A stretch of 64,000 bases of DNA from the NCBI GenBank assembly GCA_024516035.1, contig CM044964.1, positions 14,624,449 through 14,688,448 of the forward strand, read 5' to 3'. Source of the DNA: Bactericera cockerelli (taxonomy: Eukaryota; Arthropoda; Insecta; Hemiptera; Triozidae). Under the pieces are notes generated by a model, which ran no database searches, was not told the DNA's origin, and saw only the letters and a list, made by a program, of their open reading frames with translations. Shown here in pieces: positions 13,101-25,200 of this stretch. Within the stretch, counting starts at the first letter, position 1. Each line of letters starts with the position of its first letter. Both the position numbers and the translations under genes were made by a program.

Positions 13101-13325
13101 AGCTTCCTAGGACTTACGGTTTGGGCTGTAGAGCGATGATCAGTCAGTGGTCAGTGAGTGACTTTGACATTTATATATTAAGATATACAAATATACATAG
13201 ACACTTGATTGTATGAAGGTTTTATGAACTGCGTTTTTCATAAAGACTTTGTTTCGTCAACTCAAAGGTATGAAAAAGACATATATTATTTTAACCCTGG
13301 AAAAAAGAGTTATTTTTCCTTCATT
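10139..13325 (+). repeat. Direct duplication, copies about 10139-11345 and 11963-13325
   Basis: Long collinear similarity (for example GAAGCGGCTTTTTGT, CATTCATAAAGACTTTCTTTT, GATATTACAGTG) broken by very many 1-3 base insertions and deletions and few substitutions. The spacer 11346-11962 has CACCCTGTA-type motifs. Not coding. Confidence 0.8.
12945..13180 (+). repeat. Widespread-type interspersed repeat segment
   Basis: CTAGCGGGCTGTCGCCCGCT, CTACCAAATTTCAGCTTCC, TGTAGAGCGATGATCAGTC, GTGAGTGACTTTGACATT and TATATTAAGA. This text is familiar from dispersed repeats in many arthropods; I cannot name the family with certainty. A decayed relative lies at about 11050-11150. Confidence 0.6.
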
Positions 13326-13706
13326 TTACTCAATTTGAAGTGAAAGATGAGAAGTCTATGTATACTCATATAAAAAACTTTACCCATGGATTTAAAAGGC
13401 TTATATAACTCAATAACTATGACTTTGAAATGGAACATGTTTGGTTCATATTGCTAAGCAGGAGCTGAAAAACCTCATTAGATCAATGTAACTATACCTA
13501 AACATGCTGTGATAACAGTTGATTCCAGCTTACTTAACCTTTACCACAGAAGTTCTTAAATTGTGACACCGCCATCTTTAAGTAAAACCGTCAAAAAAAT
13601 TGATTTCCCAACCACATTTTTTTTCTATAAGATTAATACAAAAGTCAAAATTTCACAATAAATAATTATCTAAGACGTTAAAAAACTACTATACCTACTT
13701 AGGTGC

Positions 13707-13885
13707 CGACGTCCGTTGCTCAGTGGTTAAGAGCATTGGTTGATGACCTGGAGGTTGGGAGTTCGAATTTCGGCCTGAACGGTAAATTCTAACCGAGTTT
13801 TTCCGTTTCTGGAATGGCATGGATGTAAAGGTAAAGTGCCCTGAAGTAATGCGAAAGCGGTTTCGGGGCACAACTACTTTTAAAA
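13707..13885 (+). repeat. tRNA-derived SINE, family D
   Basis: CCGTTGCTCAGTGGTTAAGA (A-box) and GGGAGTTCGAATTTCGG (B-box), then a body ending AAAGCGGTTTCGGGGCACAAC. Only copy seen in the window. Confidence 0.65.
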
Positions 13886-16348
13886 AAACACCTAATTAGT
13901 TACAAAGTTTTGTAATTCTTTTCACATTAAATAATTTTATTATTAATTCCTATTTGATTAATGCTGCCTGGCTTTCCAATAAAGGTTGAAAACCACTTAT
14001 CTTATCTAGACTCTCTAACCAGGTGCCCATTTCTTATCTGTCTGGTTTTTCTGAGCTGATAACGTAGGTTACCTGAACCAAAGTTCAAAAAGGCTTTCTA
14101 TCTATAGACCCTAGTGGTGATAAGTTCGGTAAAGAACAGACTGGGTCCCGAATAATTCGGATGGAAGAAACCTAAAGAAAAAAAATTAAATATTTTTTTC
14201 GACATTTTAAATATTTAGTTTTTAAATAGATACATTTGAACATATAATAATCTTTATAAAATTACATATTTTGAATCCCTAAGTTAATAAAAAGAACCGT
14301 TAAATAAAAAGAACTAGTGTAAACATCACATGTCGAAAGTCAGGAAACTTATCCCTCATAAAGAAGTCAATTTCGACCCCTGGTGACTATATTTGCGTTT
14401 TTTTATATATTTTTATTTTGCAAACAGGAGTTTATTAAATGACAAATAAGAATAATAATAACTCATCTTGTTTTTTTACATTATTTATTTAATATAAAGT
14501 GTTTTTATTTAAACTAATTTAGTTTCGAAGTGTTCGAATTTATAATCTTCTGAGCTGATGTCTACAAGTAAAAGCAAAGGTACATCTATCTATCTGTATA
14601 TACTTTTGCTGCTTCCATAAAATTAACAAGTCATATTTAGTAATTTTTACACTTTGACCTAGGCAATCTAGGCATGGCCGGTGGTGAATTCATATTATCT
14701 GAAGTTCTGTACGATAGACTCATGCAAGTTATGTTTGCACACTCTAATAATGCTTCTTGGGAATTACAATACTAAGGACCAAGTCCATATGCGTAGTCAC
14801 TAACAGCCTGATTAAGCACAACCATTAGCCATTTGATTTTGTGTCTAGTTGATTGATTAAATCTGTTCATTAGGGACTATGCAATTGGGCCTAAAAATTG
14901 TATTTATTGAGTTTTGCCTTGCTTGTTTTTCCTTAAACTTTAATGCCATGATGATGAAAACTATACAATATAATTGTTGTGGTAAAGTAAGGTCTGAAAC
15001 CCAAAAGTTTTTTATTCTGGACATGGAAGGTTTTCTTTTTCACTTGTTGGCAATTTTATAATTTGAGATTTGATCATCTGTTTTCGAAATTCTTAACCTG
15101 TATTTAGTTTCTTATAGTACTTACCTAGTTACTTACCAATACCTAGTGGTATTACCAAAGCAGACCTAATTTAGATTTTGATACAATTTAATTATTTTTT
15201 CACCAGTTCAATTTGTATGTCCCTGAGCAAATTTTTTGCGAATACCGTAGACTCCTGCTCAATCAACAAACTTAAGTTTTGTAAGAGTACCTAAACCTAA
15301 TTTAAATATAACCGAAAATTTGGGTGGAATTAAAATATATAATAAGTAATTAATTAAATTGATTCATAGGTATGAATCAGTTATTTATTTTCTCCATTTG
15401 CAATATCACGCAAAATTAATTAGTTAGTTCCACAGAGGTATTGCCAAATATCTTTTTATTTTACCATTACCCATAGTTTCTAATAGGTACCTAAATTTAC
15501 TGTAGGTATGTACCACTAACGTACCAGGTATACCTCTTCTACCTGATACATTACGCGTATTACTAAGCATTTCCAATCTTTCACTTTTCAATGACGTATG
15601 CCGGGTCTTGAACCACCGACCTTGGGCTAGGAAAGTGGTCATCGCAGTGTGGTGAGTAAGGCTATGCTAGTGTGATTGATTCTTATTGCCAATAACCAAT
15701 CAATACGTGTAGGGTTCTATTGCCTGTCTGGCGTGATCTATACAGGACTGTGCCAACCTATGCACGTCATTGTTTGAGCCGAAGAAGTTCTATACTCGGC
15801 CTGGTTGAAGTTGGCAGAATTTACTTGTTACTTCTGGAAAGGGTTCACAGTATCTTGAGAATCATCGGTTGAATAAGTTGTTCACCCTTGACGAATATCT
15901 CCTTTTTAATTTAGAAAAATCTAGACATCGAAAAAATAATTCAATTTCATAAGAACATTCATAACTATTTCATAAGAACATTCCCATCTCTTGCACAACA
16001 GAGAATAAAAACATTTTGGAGGCCAAGAATTAATTCTTTTAATAAAAACATTCACATCTCTTGCACAACAAAGTATAAAAATATTTTGGAGGCGACTTCG
16101 GAATGTTGCAAATATGCATTGGAATGTTGCAAATATTAGAATCCTATAGTTATCTCTGGCGTTCCCAGTCCCCTATCCGTGTTTCCTAATGCTAGAACCT
16201 AGAAGGCATAAATGCCTTCTAGCATTAGTATGCCTTCCGGACATAGATTAATAATGATATAAATACTTATAGCATAGACTGCATAGAGCAAGCTGATATA
16301 GTTTCATACTCATTACATAAACTCAGGTTTGCAATAACAATAACTGAC
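13886..16348. other. Intergenic, no gene seen
   Basis: Plain AT-rich DNA. A reverse tRNA-like remnant (CGGGTCTTGAACCACCGACC) lies at about 15600. Confidence 0.55.
15955..16090 (+). repeat. Two-copy tandem repeat
   Basis: CATCTCTTGCACAACA(G/A)AG, AATAAAAACATTTTGGAGGC repeated at about 15970 and 16047, followed by GGAATGTTGCAAATAT twice. Confidence 0.75.
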
Positions 16349-16475
16349 CTTGATAGCTCGAACCATGGGGCGATGGACTCGTACCCCGGAGGTCACTGGT
16401 TCGAGGTCCAAGTATGGCAAACATTTAGTTAGCCGACTTAGACTAATTGTGACATCACGATTGTAATCTCCTATA
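16349..16475 (+). repeat. tRNA-Thr-like SINE, family F, old copy
   Basis: ACCTTGATAGCTCGAACC, GGAGGTCACTGGTTCGAGGT, then GACTAATTGTGACATCACG. Confidence 0.65.
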
Positions 16476-16834
16476 AATCAGATCACATACAAACAATTTG
16501 AATAAATTGAAGTATGTAATTAATTAAGAAAAGGAAATTGAAGACAAAGTAATTTTTTTTTTTTTTTACAAAAACTAATACGATACTTCCGATTTCTGTA
16601 ATATTAGAAAGCTATCGAAAGTACCTAATATAATATAAGTAGATAATACCTAGATAATTTAGCGAATTCTGGATTACTAGATAGACACTGAGCTATTATG
16701 AAAAACACTTTTAATGTATAAAAAGAACGCCATACTTCTTAAATCTTCATAAATAAAACAAGCATAATGTATGGAGGTATATTGTACTATTCTTGATCGC
16801 CATCGACCTCTGTAGGTCTCATAACTCATCCCAT

Positions 16835-16910
16835 AAAATATATAAGACCTGTTTGACTGCTGTAGTAAAGGGACTTTTCAGTCTTACCTCGGCAGTATAA
16901 ACAAGGTATA
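16835..16910 (+). repeat. SINE family A 3' tail fragment
   Basis: GGGACTTTTCAGTCTTACCT then CGGCAGTATAAACAAGG, running straight into the (TTCTA)n array, so the array probably grew from the SINE tail. Confidence 0.7.
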
Positions 16911-17497
16911 TTCTATCTATTCTATTCTATTCTATTCTATTCTATTCTATTCTATTCTATTACTATTCTATTCTATTCTATTCTATTCTATTCTATTCTA
17001 TTCTATTCTATTCTATTCTATTCTATTCTATTCTATTCTATTCTATTCTATTCTATTCTATTCTATTCTATTCTATTCTATTCTATTCTATTCTATTCTA
17101 TTCTATTCTATTCTATTCTATTCTATTCTATTCTATTCTATTCTATTCTATTCTATTCTATTCTATTCTATTCTATTCTATTCTATTCTATTCTATTCTA
17201 TTCTATTCTATTCTATTCTATTCTATTCTATTCTATTCTATTCTATTCTATTCTATTCTATTCTATTATTCTATTCTATTCTATTCTATTCTATTCTATT
17301 CTATTCTATTCTATTCTATTCTATTCTATTCTATTCTATTCTATTCTATTCTATTCTATTCTATTCTATTCTATTCTATTCTATTCTATTCTATTCTATT
17401 CTATTCTATTCTATTCTATTTATTCTATTCTATTCTATTCTATTCTATTCTATTCATTCTATTCTATTCTATTCTATTCTATTCTATTCTATTCTAT
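16911..17497 (+). repeat. (TTCTA)n pentanucleotide array, about 590 bp
   Basis: Almost uninterrupted TTCTA units with a few phase slips (16963, 17266, 17421, 17454). It begins at the end of a SINE family A tail. Confidence 0.98.
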
Positions 17498-20461
17498 ATC
17501 TATCATTCTTTCTATAACTAGGAGGTCGGTGCTTTGGGTTCATATTAGCATGTAATTTTTGTTGCATTGCAGGTTTTCAGTGCTTGTGAAATTAGCTTAA
17601 ACACAAATACAATATATCTGTCTTTACATGAGTACCAGGGTACTTTGTAATATGGGACAAGGGACCTCAGATTACAAGCCTGTATTAGTTTCCCAACACA
17701 ATATAAATGGTCTTGACCAAGAAGCTTACTACGTGTCAAAAGCATGGTCCTTATAGCAGCTGCCCCACAGTCATTATTCAGTCTATTTGGTGCCCCAGAT
17801 AAGATTACTTTAAATAAGTAAACAATAATGGACCAAAAAATAAGATAGGTTGGCAGCTGCACACATAATTCATGTATTGATATGACATTTTTTTTTTTTT
17901 TTTTTTTTTTAATGGCTTTGTTTAACGTGGCAGGACATGTGAAGTGATAAAAAGTAATGAGTACGTGCTAAATCATGCAAAAGTAATAATTATAAATTGT
18001 AACTGTACCTAATTAGGTATTGGGTTACACTATTTCTTCTTATCCTTTGATTGAAGATTTCTTCTTTTTCTTCTTCTATACTTTGACTCTTAGGGCCAAG
18101 TTATAAAATAGGATTAAAGTTAAAATAAGGTAGACTGTTTCTTGAGTGCGTGTCTGGCTTACATTTACATTAATCCTGTTTCATAATTTGGCCCTTATTC
18201 TTCATTTTCTCATATAAAATGAGCAACACATTTTTTCTGTATACAATTCATAATCGATTTTCATCAACAAGAAGGGCACATTAATGAGTCTTCTCTGCTC
18301 AGTAAGACGTACATTCAAGAAGATACCAGTAAATTCAGTACAAACAATACATTCAGAAAAATTAAGTACCTAGTATTGATCATAATAATTGTTTCACGAG
18401 TAAAGCTTAAGACTCTCAAGTGAATTATCAGATGGGGAATCACACGAACTAACAATAAAAATACTAAGGTACTTTAATTGTTTCCTTGAAATCGAAAATG
18501 AAGACTTCATGCAGGTTTTAATTGTTCAGAGCGAATTGCATGGATATTTAATTGTTTATCTATTATTTTGGAATTAATGTTTAGTCAATAAATTATTCCC
18601 ATATCAAAATGATGCTATGAAGAATAAGTTATAAGAGTAGAATTTAGGTATTTATTAGATCGATTATAAAAGATTGAAACGAAGAAGACGGAAACCGTCC
18701 ACAATTGATCTTTTTATTCACGATTTCTGACATCTCAGATCTCTGAGATATCAACTAAAACAGCCATTTTGCTCAACGTTTAAAAAATACTGTGAATACT
18801 AAGTATATTTTTACAATGTTCATAGGTACATATGTAATATGTAGGTACCTATCTGGTATAATACCTGCAAACATACATTAATATTAACAAGGATAAGTAA
18901 ATAAGTCCAGCGCAACTCTCAGGGCTGAATTCTAAAACAAGATTACAGTAAAGATGTGTGAAGTCAGACTTTCCACCAATCACAGCCCACCTAAGACTAA
19001 ATAAAGAAGGGTCTTCCCTTATTATTGTTTAAATTTGGCCCTTTGTCCCCCCCTTGATAACAACCCTGTGATAAAATGTAAATAATCATCAAATTTATTC
19101 ACGTACTCCAATTAATAATTTTCATTGTTCTTATAATAATAATTAAAATAAATTTATTTTACAAAATATTGATAACAGAATTCGAGGTTTATTGTGAATG
19201 CTAAGGCTATCTATCATGGAGTGACTGTATTTTGCTGTAATAAAAATCCTATAGGACAAAGACTCCGTGTTGAGTAGATACCTACTATAAAAAAAAACTC
19301 AATAGAAATAGTAAAATAATAATACATATTAGTAACAATAAACATAATTATTATATTACGGGCTTTAATATGTTCATAAAAACAGTAATAAGCAGTAGTT
19401 TAATAATAAGGCTATTATAAGCAGCTTAAGGATAACAATAGGTGAAGATCGTGCCGGTGGTAAAGTGTGATAGATCAACGCGCCATGACTCATCGCGAGA
19501 CATTGGTAGTGGTGATACTGAAGAGGGAATACAACGGTGTCTCTTGATCCAAGGTTGTAGGTTCAAACCTCGGCTGAGGCGAAATTTTTGAACTAAAAAT
19601 TGGTCTACCACCATCTCAATTCCCAACCTGAAGTATTTTTACTATTATTATTATTATATTTTTTTTTGTGATTCCAGTATGATGATCTAAAAATTAGTTG
19701 TGATGTTTTAGACTTGTATGGTGAGAGTCCGGGTTCGATGTTCCTTGTGAAAAGATATTGTGAAAACTTAGTATGTACATTTAAAAAAAAATTAGGGCTT
19801 AAGGTATAGATGTATTAATGGTTTCATCTTGAAAATCCTCGCAGAGCAAGACTGAGACCACATGAGAAAAAAAAAATTGTACCAAAAATATAGAATATAC
19901 CAATAAATTGTTAATTCCAATTGGAACAAGGTTGAACAGACCCTAAATTTCCGTGACATTTGGTCTCCTAGATTAAATTCCAGGACATATAATTTTATCT
20001 ATAGTTATTCCTAGTGAATGGAAATACACAAAAGAGCTCGAAATTAGCCACATCCGTGCCTTACAAATTTATCGTTTTACAAATGAACATATTGCTATCG
20101 GAAAAAAAGAAGAGACCCTTTCACTTGTTAATCATTTCTTGACATATTGAAACTGTGGGAGAAGGTAAGGAGAAACAGAAGGAGAAAATGAAGAAGAACA
20201 TAAAAAAGGAAAGAAAAATATGAAGAGGAAGAGAATGCCGTAGGCATTTGCATCGCCCTTGATCAAGTTTTGTTGAATAATTTCAACTTTATCCCGAAGT
20301 AATGTATCTCACGGTTCCGGGATCTCCTACGTCTTCTGAGGATAGGTTTTTAGTGGGTAAAAATCCCACACCCCAGGGAGTGAGGTGGCTGGGTATCTTT
20401 AGAAGATTTTCTTATCCTCACAAAAAAAAACCAACTTTGTTTTTGTAAAATGTATATACCT
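17498..20461. other. Intergenic, no gene seen
   Basis: T-run at 17889-17910; otherwise AT-rich. The minus frame at 17862-17545 shows no recognised domain. Confidence 0.55.
19435..19630 (+). repeat. tRNA-like segment, probable SINE
   Basis: B-box-like GTAGGTTCAAACCTCGG preceded by CGGTGTCTCTTGATCC; no clear acceptor stem. Single copy in the window. Confidence 0.4.
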
Positions 20462-20471
20462 ACTTATTTGT

Positions 20472-20768
20472 TTGTTTGTTTTTTTTTTTGTTTTGTTTTT
20501 TTTTTTTTTTTTTAAAGTGGGGTTTAACGTCGCTTTCAACTGCCATGGTCATATCACGACGGGGGTTTTACCCTCCATTCGCAGGAAACTCACAAACCTG
20601 CTACTCACATTGACCTCACCCAGCCTGAGTGGGGCCGGGGAAAAGCCAGCGTCACGAGAATTAGAATTTGAATGGTCACCCATCCAAGTCTTAACCTCGC
20701 TGGATGTCGCTTAACTTCGGTGTTCTGAAGGGAACCGGTGTATTCAACATGCCATCGACGCTGGCTTC
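20472..20768 (-). repeat. 5S-rRNA-headed SINE, full length with 10-bp target duplication
   Basis: Complete reverse copy, from a T-rich tail through the body to ACCGGTGTATTCAACATGCC and the GACGCTGGC end. ACTTATTTGT occurs at both borders (20462-20471 and 20769-20778). Confidence 0.9.
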
Positions 20769-20884
20769 ACTTATTTGTAAATAAAACTTCATTAAATCTG
20801 TTTAATAGGAGGAAGAAGGAAAGTTTTTAAAATATGATATAACTAATTAGAGGTTATGTGTACAGATTTTGTTTGTTTCTTTGG

Positions 20885-21020
20885 GTTATCGTCACTTTTA
20901 ACTACATGGTCTTATCACGACGAGGGTTTTTCCACGATTCGCTAGACAAACAACACAGTTACTCAAATTAACCTCACCCAGCCTGAGTGTGGTCGGGAGC
21001 CAGCAGATCGTGGATTGTCA
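20885..21020 (-). repeat. 5S-SINE body fragment
   Basis: GGGTTATCGTCACTTTTAAC, ATCACGACGAGGG and CTCACCCAGCCTGAGTGTGG, in the same orientation as the copy just upstream; older and truncated. Confidence 0.75.
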
Positions 21021-21140
21021 TGATGACCAAAGATTTATAAATATTCTTTGCTAGAGGTAGAAAAATTCACGGCGTGGCTCAATTTCGCCCATCCTGTATT
21101 TCTTTTTCCTCTATTTTTTGTTTTTTAAATGATAAACTGC

Positions 21141-21370
21141 TTAACACGTATGAGACGGCGTGCCCACCGGTGGGTCACGTTTTTTTTTCAATTTCCCTTG
21201 TATCGTGACCCACCGGTGGGCACAGATAATGCTATTATTAATTTTTTTTGTACTCGCCCTCCCATTTTTTTTTTTTTTTTTTTTTTTGTCATATTTGGTA
21301 CACATACCCTAATTTGAAGCCGTCCCAGCGTACAAACTACAGAAAATAGGACCCGTCTCATACGTGTTAA
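21141..21370. mobile_element. piggyBac-like MITE with TTAA target sites
   Basis: TTAA at both ends, then CACGTATGAGACGG as a perfect inverted repeat. Inside are two further palindromic blocks, GCCCACCGGTGGGTCACG and CGTGACCCACCGGTGGGC, as seen in piggyBac-type elements. A T-run near 21268 separates the halves. No ORF. Confidence 0.85.
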
Positions 21371-22075
21371 TAACAATAAAGAAATTATTCAAGTATCCTT
21401 GAGTATAAATAAAAATGTCCTTGAGATTACGACTTTTTCGCAGCATCGCCAGTCTGTTGTCGGGTTCTTAAGAGTACATACACCTTCATAGTTTGGGAAC
21501 CACTGCCTTGGCCCTCCTCAATATCTGATTATTAATCACAATAGTTCATACCTACTAATAGTAGCAATAATAATTTATAACAATTAAGTTGAAGAGGATG
21601 TGGCGGAACAAAGACTTCTTGCAACCTGTTTCCTTAGAACCCTCAGGAAGTTATTTCCTGGCCCCGCGTAGAATTTTGCACGCTCTGTATAATAACTTCA
21701 CCAGTAAAATTACTGCGCCCAATATATGGCACTCTTGGCAGGCTTACAGTCCATCAATGAAATAAATTACTTATATTTATATCATATGATTCACCTCCGT
21801 TTGAACAGTAGCGAATCAGATACATATTATGTATGTATGTACATTATTATCTATATTTGAAGAAAAATTGTAATGTTGCCAGTAATTCAAACTTCATTTT
21901 GTGTGGGGAAAAATACGATTATGCCAACATTGGAAGGCTGATCCATTGTAAACAAATCACTTATTCTGTTTCCTAGGCAACGAATCTTTTTATTTAAAAA
22001 AGTTTTGTTCACTAACCGTTTCCCAGGCAACGAAACTGTTTGTTTACATTGTTTTGTTTACTTTTCGTTTCCCAG
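21371..22075 (+). other. Upstream region of the membrane gene
   Basis: No TATA/Inr pair that I trust. The T-rich acceptor before exon 1 suggests that a 5' non-coding exon lies further upstream, possibly outside the window. Confidence 0.4.
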
Positions 22076-22080
22076 GCCAC
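21965..22080 (+). repeat. Triplicated acceptor-like segment before exon 1
   Basis: Three successive copies of a roughly 50-bp unit, each with a T-rich run and TTTCC(C/T)AGGC(A/C)ACGA, at about 21968, 22018 and 22068. The last supplies the acceptor used before the presumed start codon. The first two look like unused acceptors of the same type. Confidence 0.7.
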
Positions 22081-22095
22081 GACTCGGCGACAGGC

Positions 22096-22285
22096 ATGGA
22101 CAATCCCGGCTTCAGTTCGCCCGATCTCCTCGAAGACAATCACAGCGGCTCCACCCAGCCTGAGGGCGGCAGCACCCCTCCCTCCTCCCCACACGTGAAT
22201 GCCACGCCCATCCCCGCCCCTCGCCCCCCTCCCTCTTCTGACACCACAGACTTCTCCTTCGTGTCCATCAAGTTACCGAAAAATG
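22096..22285 (+). CDS. Exon 1: cytoplasmic N-terminus
   Basis: Begins MDNPGFSS at 22096 and encodes 63 residues, rich in Pro and Ser, ending at an ATG|GTGAG donor (phase 1). I chose this ATG because it lies 20 bases after a good acceptor (TTTCCCAG, ending 22075) and the text upstream is intron-like. The frame stays open upstream to 22054, so a start in an earlier exon is not excluded. Confidence 0.75.
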
Positions 22286-25200
22286 GTGAGTTTCTTTTTA
22301 CTTTCTAAACTATAATTATTATTTTTTTAACTACAAGTTTTTTAACTGTCGGCGTACAACTGATGGGTATTTTTTAGACAGAAGTTGATAAGTGTTATTT
22401 AATATAGGATTTTACAAAAAGAGGTTTAACTGTATTTCATTTATTTCTTTCCGACCTCAGTAGCTTGATCGATAAGGCGGCGGACTTGTAATCGGAGGTC
22501 GGTGGTTCAAGTCCCAAGTTAAGCAAATATTTAACAAAGCGAGAAGTCACCGTGGCAGAGTGAGTTAGCGCGCTAGGCATTGCACACACGGTGACCTGGG
22601 TTCGATCCCCAGGATTTTTTCTGCTCTGTTCTTGGGTGTTCGGGGTCCACTCATACCTCGTGAGGAAAAATGAGTAGTTACTTGTATGAGTAACGACCAG
22701 TGGCGGCATTACCAGAGTAAAAAGAAATTAATGCAATAGAATAATTCGAAAAGTACAGGAGGCTCTTAGTAATGCTGCGCTACCCACAAAAATTGTGAAG
22801 AGGCCTTGTGATTCACCACAAATAAAACCATACATACATACATACATATTTAACAAAGCGAGTTTGAGTAGTTGTGATATCACGATTGTGATTAACACAA
22901 ATATGATAACTTTTATTTTTTCCTCTCCTCGCCAGGTATCCATTCAGACCAGAAACCCCTCAACGGTCTATCCGACTCGACGGAGAAGCTCCCGGAGGCG
23001 GTGAACCTCGAGTTGATTCACATGAAGCCGGCCCTGGGCTCCGGGAACCTCATGATGCCCAACAAGAAGACTGACTCCCGCCTGGAGATGAGCAACCCCT
23101 ACGAGGAGTACTTCATCCCGGTGAACCACCATAAGAAATTCTACAGGTCGGCTATACTCTTTTCCAGCATTTTTTTTTTTTTTTTTATCATCATCATAGG
23201 GTGGCGTCATCGTGAACGATGGTAGCTAGACAGTGGAGGAATGACTCTGCGCTTCTGCCACTGTCTTTACAAGGAGGCTAATAATTGACGAGGGCCCCCA
23301 GAACCAAGCCAATGCTGGTCTACTCTCTGTTTATAGTCCCCCAGCCAGACTGTTTTTTTTTACATTTTGTAAATACTTTTTAATACTCTTTATTTTTTAT
23401 CTTGGCGTTGTGAACATACTTTATGTATCAAATGCGCAATAAAATAATGATACTCACTTGATTACAGTAGCTTGATCGATAAGGCGGACTTGCCAGTGGT
23501 GGTTCAAGTCCCAAGTTAAGCAAATTTAGTAAAGCGAGTTTTTGTTTGGTTTTTTTTTTTTTTTTTTTTTTTTTGTATTTCAGTATACAAACGAAGGTGA
23601 TTAAGACAAATGAGAGGCTAAGAGGCAGAGTGGACTATCTGCAAAAAAAGCGTTTCGAGATAAATGGAGTTAAAGTTCAAGAGTTGCTGCTCAGGCTGTA
23701 TTTACCCTAAATAACAAAGTTGGATTTTTTTGAAAGAAAAGAGATGCAAAATTTTTTTGAAACAAACTTCTTTGGATTTATTATTGTTGATTTAAAGTTA
23801 TAAACGGTTAAAGATGAGACATCGCTCTGCTTTTTGAGGAATATCAGATAGTCCGCCAGTTGGTCCACATTTGTTTCAGCAGAAAACTAGTTAGTCCACT
23901 TTGAAGATGAATTAATTATTATTTTATTGAACTAAGTCATAAGAGTCATTAGTAGGTAACGAAGTAGGTAACTATACCTAGGTCAATAAAAATATGATTT
24001 TCGTTTTTGCCTTGAACAGGGTTTGAAATGTTTGAATACCAACCTTCAGCTTATTCAAATTCTTGGTAGGTACCTGCCTTTGTGAAAAAGTTTACTATGA
24101 TACCAAAGTTTCTTGGTTTACTTAGGCAGAACTTGAGTCAGGGAGATTAGATAATTGATTTATTTTGAAATAATTCAGATAGGTAGGTACCCTTGAGTTT
24201 GATTATCAAAATACTAAAAACTTCATAACACAAATGAAACAAATACTCAAGTAGGTACTTACCACCAGGAACTATTTTGAGTTTCTTCAACTTGCAACTG
24301 CTACTGTCTTCATCTTGACTACTTGTTGATTCACAATCACTTTGAAACAAACACTGTTCTATTAGATCAACTTTTACAACTTGAGAACTATAACCACTCT
24401 TCGATAAAAACATTCACAAGAGAGGATCTTATCAAAAAAAAAATTGAGGATCTTATCAATAAACAACAGACTGTAACAGACTGAGGGAGAGTAATCAAAT
24501 ACAAAACAAAAGATTTTGACCCTGTTGTACCAGTGAGAAGTTAGCAAGGTAACCTCATTCCTAACACGTTGATAGTTGTTGTGGCGGCTCAGTAATATTA
24601 TATATTATTAAAATAAATTACTTAATAATAGGAAACATAGATAATGATACCAAAACAAGGTACACATGCCACATTTTTCTGTAAGTACCAATAATAATAA
24701 ATTGACACTTGGTCCACTCTACACTCAGTTAGTCCAGTCTGCTTTTATTAAGCTTCAGTGTCAAAAATACATTAGTTGCATACAGTTAGTCCACTAATTT
24801 CTTTACAAAAATTAGATAGTCCACTTTTCAAAATATTATTGTTATCTTGGTCCACTCTGCTTCTATAGATAGTCCACTCTGCTTTTTGTAAAGTACAATA
24901 AAAGAAAACATGGGTTTTAATAGAAGATAGTCCACTGAGTTCATTAAATAAAAAAGTTAGTCCACACCTTTGAGATGGTCCAATCTGCTTTTTGAAAATT
25001 GGTCTAAAATGACACTTAGCCATTTTCTTTCACCTATAATTTTAATACAACACTGATGAGAAACTAGCAACCAATCTAAAAAAATAGATCTTTTCGCGCT
25101 CTTTCCAACGAGGTATAATACAAAATATTTTCCATTTTACCACTTGGTCCGGTCTGCCTCTTAGCCTCTCAAATATGATAACTATTTTTTATTAGTTATT

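Larger units (their letters stand above)
23464..25190 (+). repeat. tRNA-Thr-like SINE, family F, split by a TIR transposon
   Basis: The 5' part (CAGTAGCTTGATCGATAAGG, GGTTCAAGTCCC) is at 23464-23611; the last bases (AAATATGATAAC) resume at 25171. The SINE consensus supplies the pre-insertion sequence of the transposon described next. Confidence 0.8.
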
